A stretch of 11,749 nucleotides of DNA, from the NCBI GenBank assembly GCA_947487325.1, contig CANKWG010000052.1:1-11749 (forward strand), read 5' to 3'. Both the position numbers and the translations under genes were made by a program. The notes under the pieces are model-generated. The model had not been told where the DNA came from. It did not search any database and saw only the letters and a program-made list of their open reading frames with translations. Positions 6,054 through 11,749 of the stretch are shown here, piece by piece (position 1 is the stretch's first letter; each line of letters starts with the position of its first letter). The DNA comes from Oxalobacteraceae bacterium. Its GTDB lineage: Bacteria; Pseudomonadota; Gammaproteobacteria; Burkholderiales; Burkholderiaceae_D.

Positions 6054-8330
6054 ATGCCCTCCTTACTTGATAACTTAAATCCCGAACAACTCGCCGCCGT
6101 CACGCTGCCCGCTCAGCCCGCATTGATTCTGGCAGGTGCCGGGTCCGGCAAAACGCGTGTACTCACCACTCGCATCGCCTGGCTGATCACGACGGGTCAG
6201 GTGTCGCCCAGCGGTCTGCTGGCCGTGACCTTCACCAACAAAGCCGCGAAGGAAATGCTGGGGCGGTTATCGGCAATTTTGCCCATCAATACGCGTGGCC
6301 TGTGGGTTGGTACTTTCCATGGTCTGTGTAATCGCCTGCTGCGGGCACATCATCGCGATGCTGCGTTACCGCAGACATTTCAGATTCTGGATTCGCAGGA
6401 CCAGATGTCGGCCATCAAGCGTCTGCTCAAGCGTCTCAATATCGATGATGAAAAATATCCGGCCAAGCACCTGATGTACTTCATCAACAGCGCCAAAGAT
6501 CAGGGGCTGCGTGCGAAAGATGTCGAGGCCAGTGACGACTACCAGCGTAAATTTGCCGAGCTCTACGAAGCCTATGACGATCAGTGTCAGCGTGAAGGCG
6601 TGGTGGATTTCGCTGAACTACTGCTACGTAGCTACGAGCTGTTGTCGCGTAATCAGCCCTTGCGCGAACACTATCAGGCGCGCTTCAAACATATTCTGGT
6701 CGACGAGTTTCAGGATACAAATGATCTGCAATACAAATGGCTAAAGCTGCTCGCCGGTGAGCAGGCTGCCGTGTTTGCCGTCGGTGATGATGATCAAAGT
6801 ATCTACGCATTCCGTGGCGCGAACGTTGGTAATATGTCTGCCTTCGAGCGCGAATTCAATGTACAGAATCTAATCAAGCTCGAACAAAACTACCGTTCGC
6901 ATGGCCATATTCTCGACACGGCCAATCAACTGATCTCTCATAACCGTCGCCGTCTAGGTAAAAATTTGCGTACAGACGCCGGCCACGGCGAGCAAGTGCG
7001 GGTACTAGAGGCTTCGAGCGATCTGCAAGAAGCGCAATGGTTGATCGAAGAAGCTAAATCACTGATTGCCGAAGGCTGGATGCGTAGTGAAATCGCCATG
7101 CTCTATCGTTCAAATGCCCAGTCACGCGTGATTGAGCATGCACTTTTTTCTGCAGCCATGCCTTACCGCGTCTACGGCGGACAGCGATTCTTCGAGCGTG
7201 CAGAAATTAAACATGCGATTGCATATTTGCAGCTGATCGACAACGCGCACAATGACTCTGCGTTTTTGCGCGTCGTGAATTTTCCGACCCGTGGTATCGG
7301 TGCACGCAGCATTGAGCAATTGCAGGATGCGGCGCGCCAATACGGTATTTCACTGTACGCAGCAGTACCTTATGTCGCGGGTAAAGCCGGCACAGTACTC
7401 GGCAGTTTCATCAAACTCATTGAGGGTCTGCGTTTTGAAACCGAACGGCTGCCTCTGCCCGAGATGGTGCAAGTCACGCTCGACAAGAGCACGCTGATTC
7501 AGCACTACCAGTCCGACAAAGACGGCGCTGATCGTATTGAAAACCTTGAGCAGCTCGTCAGCGCCGCCACCTTATTCGTGTCCGAAGAAGGTTTTGGCAT
7601 GGATGCGCCGGCCTTACTCGGTCCACGGGTGGATGCTGTGGCACCGATCGCGATCGGTGAAGGTGTGGAGATCATTGACGCTGATGCGCCGCTACCTACC
7701 CTGATGTCACCTTTGTCAGCCTTCTTGTCGCACGCCTCGTTGGAAGCCGGTGACAATCAGGCGCAAGCAGGGCAGGACGCAATTCAACTCATGACCGTGC
7801 ACGCAGCCAAAGGCTTGGAATTCGATGCGGTCTTCATTACGGGTCTGGAAGAAGGCTTGTTCCCCCACGAAAATAGCGAGCAAGCCGAAGACGGTGTCGA
7901 AGAAGAACGCCGACTGATGTATGTCGCCATCACCCGCGCCCGCAAACGGCTCTACATGAGCTTTGCGCAAACCCGCATGCTGCACGGCCAGACCCGTTAC
8001 AACCTGCGTTCGCGTTTCTTTGAAGAATTACCCGATGAATCGCTGAAGTGGTTATCCCCCAGAGTGCAGACTAAGTGGGTGGGACACACGCAAAAGGCCG
8101 CCTGGCTGGATGAGCCTGAGCATGGCAATAACGCGATCGCACAATCGCTCAGTCAACAAAAAGATAATGGCTGGCGCGCTGGTCAGACGGTGTTTCACCA
8201 AAAGTTTGGTGAGGGCGTCATTGTGGCTATCGAAGGCAGCGGCACGCAGGCGCGTGCCAATATTAACTTTGGCAGGAATGGGATGAAGCTGCTGGATTTG
8301 GGGATAGCGAAGCTAGATCTAGTGAGCTAG
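6054..8330 (+). CDS. uvrD: ATP-dependent DNA helicase UvrD (superfamily 1)
   Basis: A complete SF1A 3'-5' helicase of 758 residues, acting in nucleotide excision and mismatch repair and in clearing proteins from DNA. Seen in order: Q-motif region LNPEQLAAV (8-16), Walker A AGAGSGKT (27-34), motif Ia TFTNKAAKEM (59-68), motif II DEFQD (217-221), motif III GDDDQSIYAFRG (244-255), motif V TVHAAKGLEF (from about 581) and motif VI YVAITRARKRL (623-633). A C-terminal Tudor-like segment FHQKFGEGVIVAIEG precedes the end. The ATG at 6054 is chosen because MPSLLDNLNPEQ is where the family normally begins; in-frame ATGs at 6003 and 6012 would add 17 or 14 residues encoded by the inverted repeat. There is no strong Shine-Dalgarno before 6054. 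A decayed copy of its 3' end lies at 9200-9331. Confidence 0.96.
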   Translation: MPSLLDNLNPEQLAAVTLPAQPALILAGAGSGKTRVLTTRIAWLITTGQVSPSGLLAVTFTNKAAKEMLGRLSAILPINTRGLWVGTFHGLCNRLLRAHHRDAALPQTFQILDSQDQMSAIKRLLKRLNIDDEKYPAKHLMYFINSAKDQGLRAKDVEASDDYQRKFAELYEAYDDQCQREGVVDFAELLLRSYELLSRNQPLREHYQARFKHILVDEFQDTNDLQYKWLKLLAGEQAAVFAVGDDDQSIYAFRGANVGNMSAFEREFNVQNLIKLEQNYRSHGHILDTANQLISHNRRRLGKNLRTDAGHGEQVRVLEASSDLQEAQWLIEEAKSLIAEGWMRSEIAMLYRSNAQSRVIEHALFSAAMPYRVYGGQRFFERAEIKHAIAYLQLIDNAHNDSAFLRVVNFPTRGIGARSIEQLQDAARQYGISLYAAVPYVAGKAGTVLGSFIKLIEGLRFETERLPLPEMVQVTLDKSTLIQHYQSDKDGADRIENLEQLVSAATLFVSEEGFGMDAPALLGPRVDAVAPIAIGEGVEIIDADAPLPTLMSPLSAFLSHASLEAGDNQAQAGQDAIQLMTVHAAKGLEFDAVFITGLEEGLFPHENSEQAEDGVEEERRLMYVAITRARKRLYMSFAQTRMLHGQTRYNLRSRFFEELPDESLKWLSPRVQTKWVGHTQKAAWLDEPEHGNNAIAQSLSQQKDNGWRAGQTVFHQKFGEGVIVAIEGSGTQARANINFGRNGMKLLDLGIAKLDLVS

Positions 8331-8361
8331 CTGTCCCAGTCGATTTTAGTTTTCATGAAAT

Positions 8362-8380
8362 AGGACGATGATTCAGTCCT
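8362..8380. terminator. Possible weak bidirectional hairpin between uvrD and paralogue A
   Basis: AGGAC (8362-8366) and GTCCT (8376-8380) form a 5-bp stem with TTT on the + side, in the 42-bp gap between convergent genes and partly inside the end of the minus-strand gene. The stem is short, so support is weak. Confidence 0.2.
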
Positions 8381-8765
8381 TTGAATTTATCAATGCAAAG
8401 TTTCTTTTATCATCTTCACTTTGTTTTTGAAAATTAGTTTGAAAAGTCTCTGCAAGCACGACCAAACTTTTGCTCGATGATGAATGCAACCTTCCTGTCG
8501 TAATCTTAAAATCTGGTGGAATTCCAGCATTAGGAAATTTTCCCTTTAGAAATTTCTGCCCCATATTTTCGGTCATCCTGTTATAGCCCCGGGCCTTGAG
8601 CATCAATTTTTCGAAACGGCCATTCCCACTTTTGAGCTTCACTTCCCCGGTATCTTTGTCGACTTTTGTGTACATGAGTCCTTTAATCTGACCATTTTTA
8701 TTTGGTTTTGCCTCATGGTAGTTGTAGTTGGTGCCGTCGATGTTTGCATTGTGAATTTTGGCCAT
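8373..8765 (-). CDS. Small lysine-rich protein, paralogue A of a two-member family; function unknown
   Basis: A 130-residue basic protein that I do not recognise. It is homologous over its full length to the 142-residue protein at 9978-10406. The best block (residues 27-61, from IKGLMYTK to LKARGY) has 24 of 35 residues identical. Other shared motifs are NYxY near residue 13, FLKxxFP near 72, TTxR near 89 and FxxxFxKQ near 108. There is no signal peptide, membrane segment or cysteine. A good GGGAGGAAA precedes the start. It converges with uvrD 42 bp away and lies downstream of a BPSS1780-family pseudogene fragment on the same strand. Low GC, small size and duplication in an accessory patch make a secreted effector plausible, but nothing in the sequence proves it. 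Confidence 0.75.
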   Translation of the reverse strand: MAKIHNANIDGTNYNYHEAKPNKNGQIKGLMYTKVDKDTGEVKLKSGNGRFEKLMLKARGYNRMTENMGQKFLKGKFPNAGIPPDFKITTGRLHSSSSKSLVVLAETFQTNFQKQSEDDKRNFALINSKD

Positions 8766-9195
8766 AATTTCCTCCCGAAGAAATTGTCGTTAAAAAGCTG
8801 CAAAAATTGATGTTCCTTCTAAAAAGAACCGAATTTCACATGGTCTGTAGCAAAAAACTCAATTTTGTTCCGGCTGTTCAAAAACTTCCAAATAAGTCGG
8901 GTAGAAAGAGCAATACATCACGATCGTGAGTATCACGGACAGGGGCATCAACAACATGACCGCGACAATATCCTTGCCGAGAATCAATCCCAAGAGAGCG
9001 CTGATGATCGCGGGCACGGCGATGCCGACCACGATCCAGCCGAGTGCGTACGCGAGGAAGGCTTTACCACAGCGGCGTACGGCGAAGAAACTGCAAAAAA
9101 TTGCTTTGAATAAATCTGTCCGTTGCTAACTCGCCGGCGGTCCCGCATGGCAGAAGGCCATGGCGAAGGGCGCATAAATCAATACTGGAAATAGC
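8766..9195. repeat. Long direct repeat, copy A (partner at 10407-10836)
   Basis: This aligns without any gap to 10407-10836 at a constant offset of 1641. The central block 8784-9107 differs from its partner at only 7 positions that I can count (about 98% identity). From 9108 to about 9195 identity falls to roughly three quarters. The repeat covers the leader of the small paralogous gene and the 3' part of the BPSS1780-family gene. Confidence 0.92.
8859..9195 (-). pseudogene. 3' fragment of the BPSS1780-family membrane protein gene, with in-frame stop
   Basis: The minus strand encodes a copy of the last third of the intact protein at 10500-11270: it reads LIYAPFAMAF and, further on, LFKAIFCSFFAV, ending FEQPEQN against FEKPEQN in the intact gene. 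The Trp codon of the intact gene is TAG here (complement of 9126-9128), and the 5' two thirds of the gene are missing. Homology ends near 9195, directly next to the uvrD remnant. It is a product of the duplication that copied paralogues A and B. Confidence 0.88.
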
Positions 9196-9199
9196 TCTT

Positions 9200-9331
9200 G
9201 GATACGTGAAAACTGCCTGGCTGTATGTGCCGGAGTACGACGGCGACGCGTAGGCATATGCCAATATCAATTTGGACAGTGGGATGAAACTGCTGAATCT
9301 TGTGGTCGCGAAACTGGAATGGGTTAACTAA
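9200..9331 (+). pseudogene. Decayed duplicate of the uvrD 3' end
   Basis: Read in one frame this gives GYVKTAWLYVPEYDGDA, a stop, then AYANINLDSGMKLLNLVV and AKLEWVN with a TAA at 9329-9331. The genuine UvrD C-terminus has GHTQKAAWLDEPEHG and then ANINFGRNGMKLLDLGIAKL. The stop at 9251-9253 corresponds to a CAG in uvrD (TQARANIN). About 40 residues between the two blocks are deleted. Identity to uvrD is visibly lower than that of the neighbouring long repeat, so this copy is old or came from a different allele. Confidence 0.85.
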
Positions 9332-9384
9332 AGGGCGAGTTCATCAGAGTGTGAGGCCGTTAGAGTGCGTTATCCCTAAAATCT

Positions 9385-9777
9385 TTAAACCCAGGGTGGG
9401 GAACGATACCCCCCTCGGCGGCTGACAACTTCGTAAGCCTGTGAGCCACTGGCTGTACTTATAGCTCCTGACGTTTTGGGAGTGCTCGTCGAATCTACCT
9501 GTGTTTTACGATTTGAGGTTGTCTGTGCATTGATGTTTTTTATTGCACCCATGGAATTCCGGGGTCCAATAGATTTTTCGATATGCCCTTTCATCAAAGA
9601 TCGAAAAGGCCGACTGAGTGTGTAGGCTAGATTTTTTAGCTTGCTTTTCGCTGACTGAGAGCTGGTGGGGCTTTGGCTTTCATAAAGGCTGTAACTTTTA
9701 TTGGTTTTTGGAGTTTCAACGTTGCCATGAACCGGTGTGTGGTTCGAAGTTGAATTATGTTGAGTTATTCCTTTCAT
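9385..9777 (-). CDS. Small Ser/Thr-rich hypothetical protein, possible secreted protein
   Basis: A 130-residue protein with no recognised domain. About 37 of 130 residues are Ser or Thr, Asn and Lys are common, and acidic residues are few. The first 45 residues (beginning MKGITQHNSTSNHTPVHGN) look disordered, followed by a short amphipathic stretch LKNLAYTLSRPFRSLMKG (47-64) and another disordered tail ending RGGYRSPPWV. Such a composition is common at N-termini of T3SS substrates. There is no clear Shine-Dalgarno before the ATG, so expression is uncertain. It sits on the same strand as paralogues A and B, in AT-rich DNA inserted between the uvrD remnant and paralogue B. Confidence 0.5.
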   Translation of the reverse strand: MKGITQHNSTSNHTPVHGNVETPKTNKSYSLYESQSPTSSQSAKSKLKNLAYTLSRPFRSLMKGHIEKSIGPRNSMGAIKNINAQTTSNRKTQVDSTSTPKTSGAISTASGSQAYEVVSRRGGYRSPPWV

Positions 9778-9977
9778 TTTATGGTGAAAATTTTTTAGGG
9801 ATTTTTGATTATTTGAGTTTTATTAGGTTTAAAAAAATCTAGTATGTTGTGTTTAATTATGAATTACAGGTAATGTTATTCAAGTTACTAAAAAAATCTA
9901 AATTTGATTGAGCATAAATTTTTTACAAACTTGGGTGGTAAAGCTTGAGCTGGACGACGAATTACTCCAGTCTTGGA
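9778..9977. other. AT-rich spacer with a 12-bp direct repeat
   Basis: I find no gene in these 200 bp. TAAAAAAATCTA occurs at 9830-9841 and again at 9889-9900. The stretch should hold the promoter of the Ser/Thr-rich ORF and the end of the paralogue B transcript, but no convincing boxes or terminator stem are seen. Confidence 0.4.
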
Positions 9978-10406
9978 TCACTTGGGGATATAGATGTTAG
10001 TTTGATTGTTTGCTGCTTTTATAAGATCAAGCCCTTGGTTGTAATCATGAGTAGTTTGTTGCTTTTCGAAGGTGAAGTGAAAGAGATTCGCACTCACTAC
10101 ATCGTTTGATTTACCCGCTGATTTATATCTATTCGTCGTCAATATGCTGCCTTTAGCAAGCGGAGCCTTGGGAAACATGGCTTTTAAAAATTCTTTAGCA
10201 GAAGACTCTTTCAATGCGGTGTAACCTCTGGCTTTCATAAGTAATTTTTCTAACGCATTGCTGCCACTTTTAAGCTTATTTTCGCCAGTCTTCTTGTCAT
10301 ATTTTTCGTACATAACTCCTTTGATTACGCCGTCGCTATTTTCTTTTGGCTCATAGTATTTGTAGTTGACTTGATTGACGCTTGCTTCGTGAGGAACAGG
10401 CCGCAT
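9978..10406 (-). CDS. Small lysine-rich protein, paralogue B of a two-member family; function unknown
   Basis: A 142-residue basic protein homologous to the product of 8373-8765. Shared motifs in order: NYKYYE near 14, IKGVMY and then DKKTGENKLKSG (28-48), EKLLMKARGY (53-62), FLKAMFP (73-79), TTNR (90-93) and FHFTFEKQ (109-116). It has a longer C-terminus ending NIYIPK. No signal peptide, membrane segment or known domain is visible. A weak purine-rich site (AGAGAAAA) precedes the start. It lies 93 bp after the BPSS1780-family gene on the same strand, so it could be read through from thrB or from a promoter in the repeated leader. The coding sequence is markedly AT-richer than its neighbours; one sampled 60-base line is about 38% GC. 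Confidence 0.75.
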   Translation of the reverse strand: MRPVPHEASVNQVNYKYYEPKENSDGVIKGVMYEKYDKKTGENKLKSGSNALEKLLMKARGYTALKESSAKEFLKAMFPKAPLAKGSILTTNRYKSAGKSNDVVSANLFHFTFEKQQTTHDYNQGLDLIKAANNQTNIYIPK

Positions 10407-10836
10407 AATTTTCTCTGGAGGAACTTGTCGTTAAAAAGCTGCAAAAATTGATGTTCCTTCTAAAAAGGACCGAATTTCACATGGTCTGTAGCAAAAAACT
10501 CAATTTTGTTCCGGCTTTTCAAAAACTTCCAAATAAGTCGGGTAGAAAGAGCAATACATCACGATCGTGAGTATCACGGACAGGGGCATGAGCAACATGA
10601 CCGCGACAATAGCCTTGCCGAGAATCAACCCCAAGAGAGCGCTGATGATCGCGGGCACGGCGATGCCGACCACGATCCAGCCGAGTGCGTACGCGAGGAA
10701 GGCTTTACCACAGCGGCGTACGGCGAAGAAACTGTAAAAAATTGCTTTAAACAAACCCATTTTTTGCCAGGTGGCTAGCGGTGCTGCATGCCAGAAGGCC
10801 ATGGCGAAGGGTACATAGATCAGCGCTGAAAATATC
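10407..10836. repeat. Long direct repeat, copy B (partner at 8766-9195)
   Basis: This is the copy that belongs to the intact locus. It contains the 93-bp leader between the BPSS1780-family stop and the paralogue B start, and the 3' part of the membrane-protein gene. The leader holds an imperfect inverted pair, GTTCCTT/AAGGACC, that is shared with copy A apart from one base. Confidence 0.92.
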
Positions 10837-11270
10837 ATCGCCAGCGGCAGGTTGCCGACCGGTATATCTTGCTCGTCGGCACGTAGCTGACCTGACATCA
10901 GTTTCCAGAAGACGCCATCATCTACGAGGGTGGATGCGGCGACCGCCAAGACGGCTCCCAGCAAATACAGCACACCCAGACGCAGCAGCGTGCCTAGTGC
11001 GGGTGAGCGGAAGGCGGTCAGCAGCAAATTCGGCCGTGCCTTGCGGCCGGCTTCAATTTCCACACAAGCCTGCATAAAAGCCATCGAGAAGCAGGGTACC
11101 AGCAGCAGTGGCAGCAGTTGCCCGATCAGCGGAATGATCGACAGTGCAAACATCAGCAGCATGTACAGCAGGAAGAGCATCGACAGTTCAGCGGGCTGTT
11201 TACGAAATAACGCAAAACCCTGCCGAATCCACTCGATACCTTGGCGCGCGCTGATCTTGTCGTTGGTCAT
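10500..11270 (-). CDS. BPSS1780-family integral membrane protein
   Basis: A 256-residue inner-membrane protein with about six hydrophobic segments (near 29-48, 50-70, 92-114, 141-163, 188-215 and 219-243). The N-terminal stretch GIEWIRQGFALFRKQPAEL and the central FAMAFWHAAPLATWQKM are characteristic of the BPSS1780 family, which is common in Burkholderiales; its function is not known. The ATG (complement of 11268-11270) overlaps the thrB stop by four bases, so the two are translationally coupled. Finding it beside thrB is likely the ancestral arrangement. A truncated copy of its 3' end lies at 8859-9195. Confidence 0.88.
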   Translation of the reverse strand: MTNDKISARQGIEWIRQGFALFRKQPAELSMLFLLYMLLMFALSIIPLIGQLLPLLLVPCFSMAFMQACVEIEAGRKARPNLLLTAFRSPALGTLLRLGVLYLLGAVLAVAASTLVDDGVFWKLMSGQLRADEQDIPVGNLPLAMIFSALIYVPFAMAFWHAAPLATWQKMGLFKAIFYSFFAVRRCGKAFLAYALGWIVVGIAVPAIISALLGLILGKAIVAVMLLMPLSVILTIVMYCSFYPTYLEVFEKPEQN

Positions 11271-11749
11271 GCGAGGCCTTCGACGGCGGTATCGATACGG
11301 TGCCGCAAAATACGCTCGAAATGAGTCGGGTCGTGAGCGGTCAGCATTTCGGCTTCGCGAGGCAGGTAGAAATCATAGAGTCGGGATATCCAGAACCGCA
11401 GCGCAGCTGCGCGCAGCATCGCCGGCCACGCTTGTTTTTCAGCGGCAGTAAACGGGCGTACGGCATGATAAGCGTCGATCATTGCGCGTACTCGCAGTGG
11501 ATCGCTCGCACCTGTTTCCAGATCGATGCACCAGTCATTGACGGTCACGGCCACATCGAAGAGCCAAGTGTCGCAACCTGCAAAATAAAAATCAAAGAAG
11601 CCAGTCAGCTGTTCGTCATCGAACATCACGTTGTTTCTGAACAGATCGGCATGAATCGGACCACTGGGTAGCGCGTGATACATATCTGATGCCGCAAAAG
11701 CCTCTTGAAAATGCATCTCGGCTTTCAGGGGATGTCCAGTAACTTCATT
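11267..11749 (-). CDS. thrB: Homoserine kinase, ThrB type of the aminoglycoside-phosphotransferase fold, C-terminal part
   Basis: Homoserine kinase makes O-phosphohomoserine from homoserine and ATP in threonine synthesis. The frame stays open to the window edge, so about the last 160 residues are seen; the ATG at 11716 is internal. Visible are the kinase catalytic loop GPIHADLFRNNVMF (HxDLxxxN) and the metal-binding strand GFFDFYFAGCDTWLFDVAV, both typical of the proteobacterial form related to aminoglycoside phosphotransferases rather than the GHMP kinase ThrB of enterobacteria. The chain ends ILRHRIDTAVEGLA. The stop overlaps the start of the BPSS1780-family gene. Confidence 0.93.
   Translation of the reverse strand, partial: NEVTGHPLKAEMHFQEAFAASDMYHALPSGPIHADLFRNNVMFDDEQLTGFFDFYFAGCDTWLFDVAVTVNDWCIDLETGASDPLRVRAMIDAYHAVRPFTAAEKQAWPAMLRAAALRFWISRLYDFYLPREAEMLTAHDPTHFERILRHRIDTAVEGLA

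Noticed and set aside
8865..9113. Plus-strand ORF beginning MFRLFKNFQISR, repeated at 10506-10778
   Set aside because: Both are antisense shadows of the BPSS1780-family coding sequence; their similarity simply reflects the DNA duplication.
9940..10005. Second uvrD 3'-end remnant
   Set aside because: TTGGGGATA and a nearby TGGAT match the uvrD end, but the match is short, gapped and falls across the coding end of paralogue B, so chance is more likely.
8331..10499. Insertion sequence or transposon as the cause of the duplication
   Set aside because: No transposase frame, terminal inverted repeats or target-site duplication can be seen; the repeat structure fits unequal recombination better.

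Overview
The window reads as chromosomal DNA of a betaproteobacterium of the Burkholderiales. The thiamine proteins, the UvrD helicase, the BPSS1780-type membrane protein and the ThrB-type homoserine kinase all have the form usual in that order. The core genes are moderately GC-rich. An Oxalobacteraceae- or Burkholderiaceae-like host with a type III secretion system (T3SS) elsewhere in its genome is my best guess, but nothing here fixes the genus.

Layout. (1) 2-3232, + strand: a compact thiamine operon, thiC (3' part only), thiS, thiG, thiD, thiE. Its genes overlap or nearly abut, except for a 144-bp thiS-thiG gap that holds a head-to-head pair of palindromic repeats. Together they make the HMP pyrimidine (ThiC, ThiD), the thiazole (ThiS, ThiG) and join them (ThiE). 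No thiO, thiH or thiF is present. (2) 3233-3752: a 520-bp gene-free stretch with a weak terminator-like hairpin and a degenerate direct repeat with an exact 20-bp period. (3) 3753-5969, + strand: a small acidic protein that looks like a class I (CesT-type) T3SS chaperone, followed 45 bp later by a 563-residue protein of effector character. The latter has a HEMGH zinc-protease motif and a later helix resembling the third-ligand helix of anthrax lethal-factor-like zincins. (4) 6054-8330, + strand: complete uvrD, with a perfect 10-bp inverted repeat and a TATAAT box directly before its start. (5) 8373-10406: an AT-rich accessory patch. It carries two paralogous small lysine-rich proteins (- strand), a Ser/Thr-rich small protein (- strand), and two gene fragments lying back to back: a copy of the 3' end of the BPSS1780-family gene with an in-frame stop, and a decayed copy of the 3' end of uvrD. 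(6) 10500-11749, - strand: the intact BPSS1780-family gene, overlapped by 4 bp by the end of thrB.

Interpretation. The convergent junction between uvrD and the BPSS1780-family gene appears to have been tandemly duplicated together with the small gene lying in it. The order is uvrD, paralogue A, BPSS1780 fragment, uvrD fragment, Ser/Thr-rich ORF, paralogue B, BPSS1780 gene. A 324-bp block shared by the two copies is still about 98% identical (7 differences counted by eye), while the adjoining sequence has diverged strongly, which suggests later gene conversion. With the chaperone/zincin pair on the other side of uvrD, the helicase sits between two clusters of likely secreted-protein genes. Secretion and protease activity are inferences from sequence character, not demonstrated.
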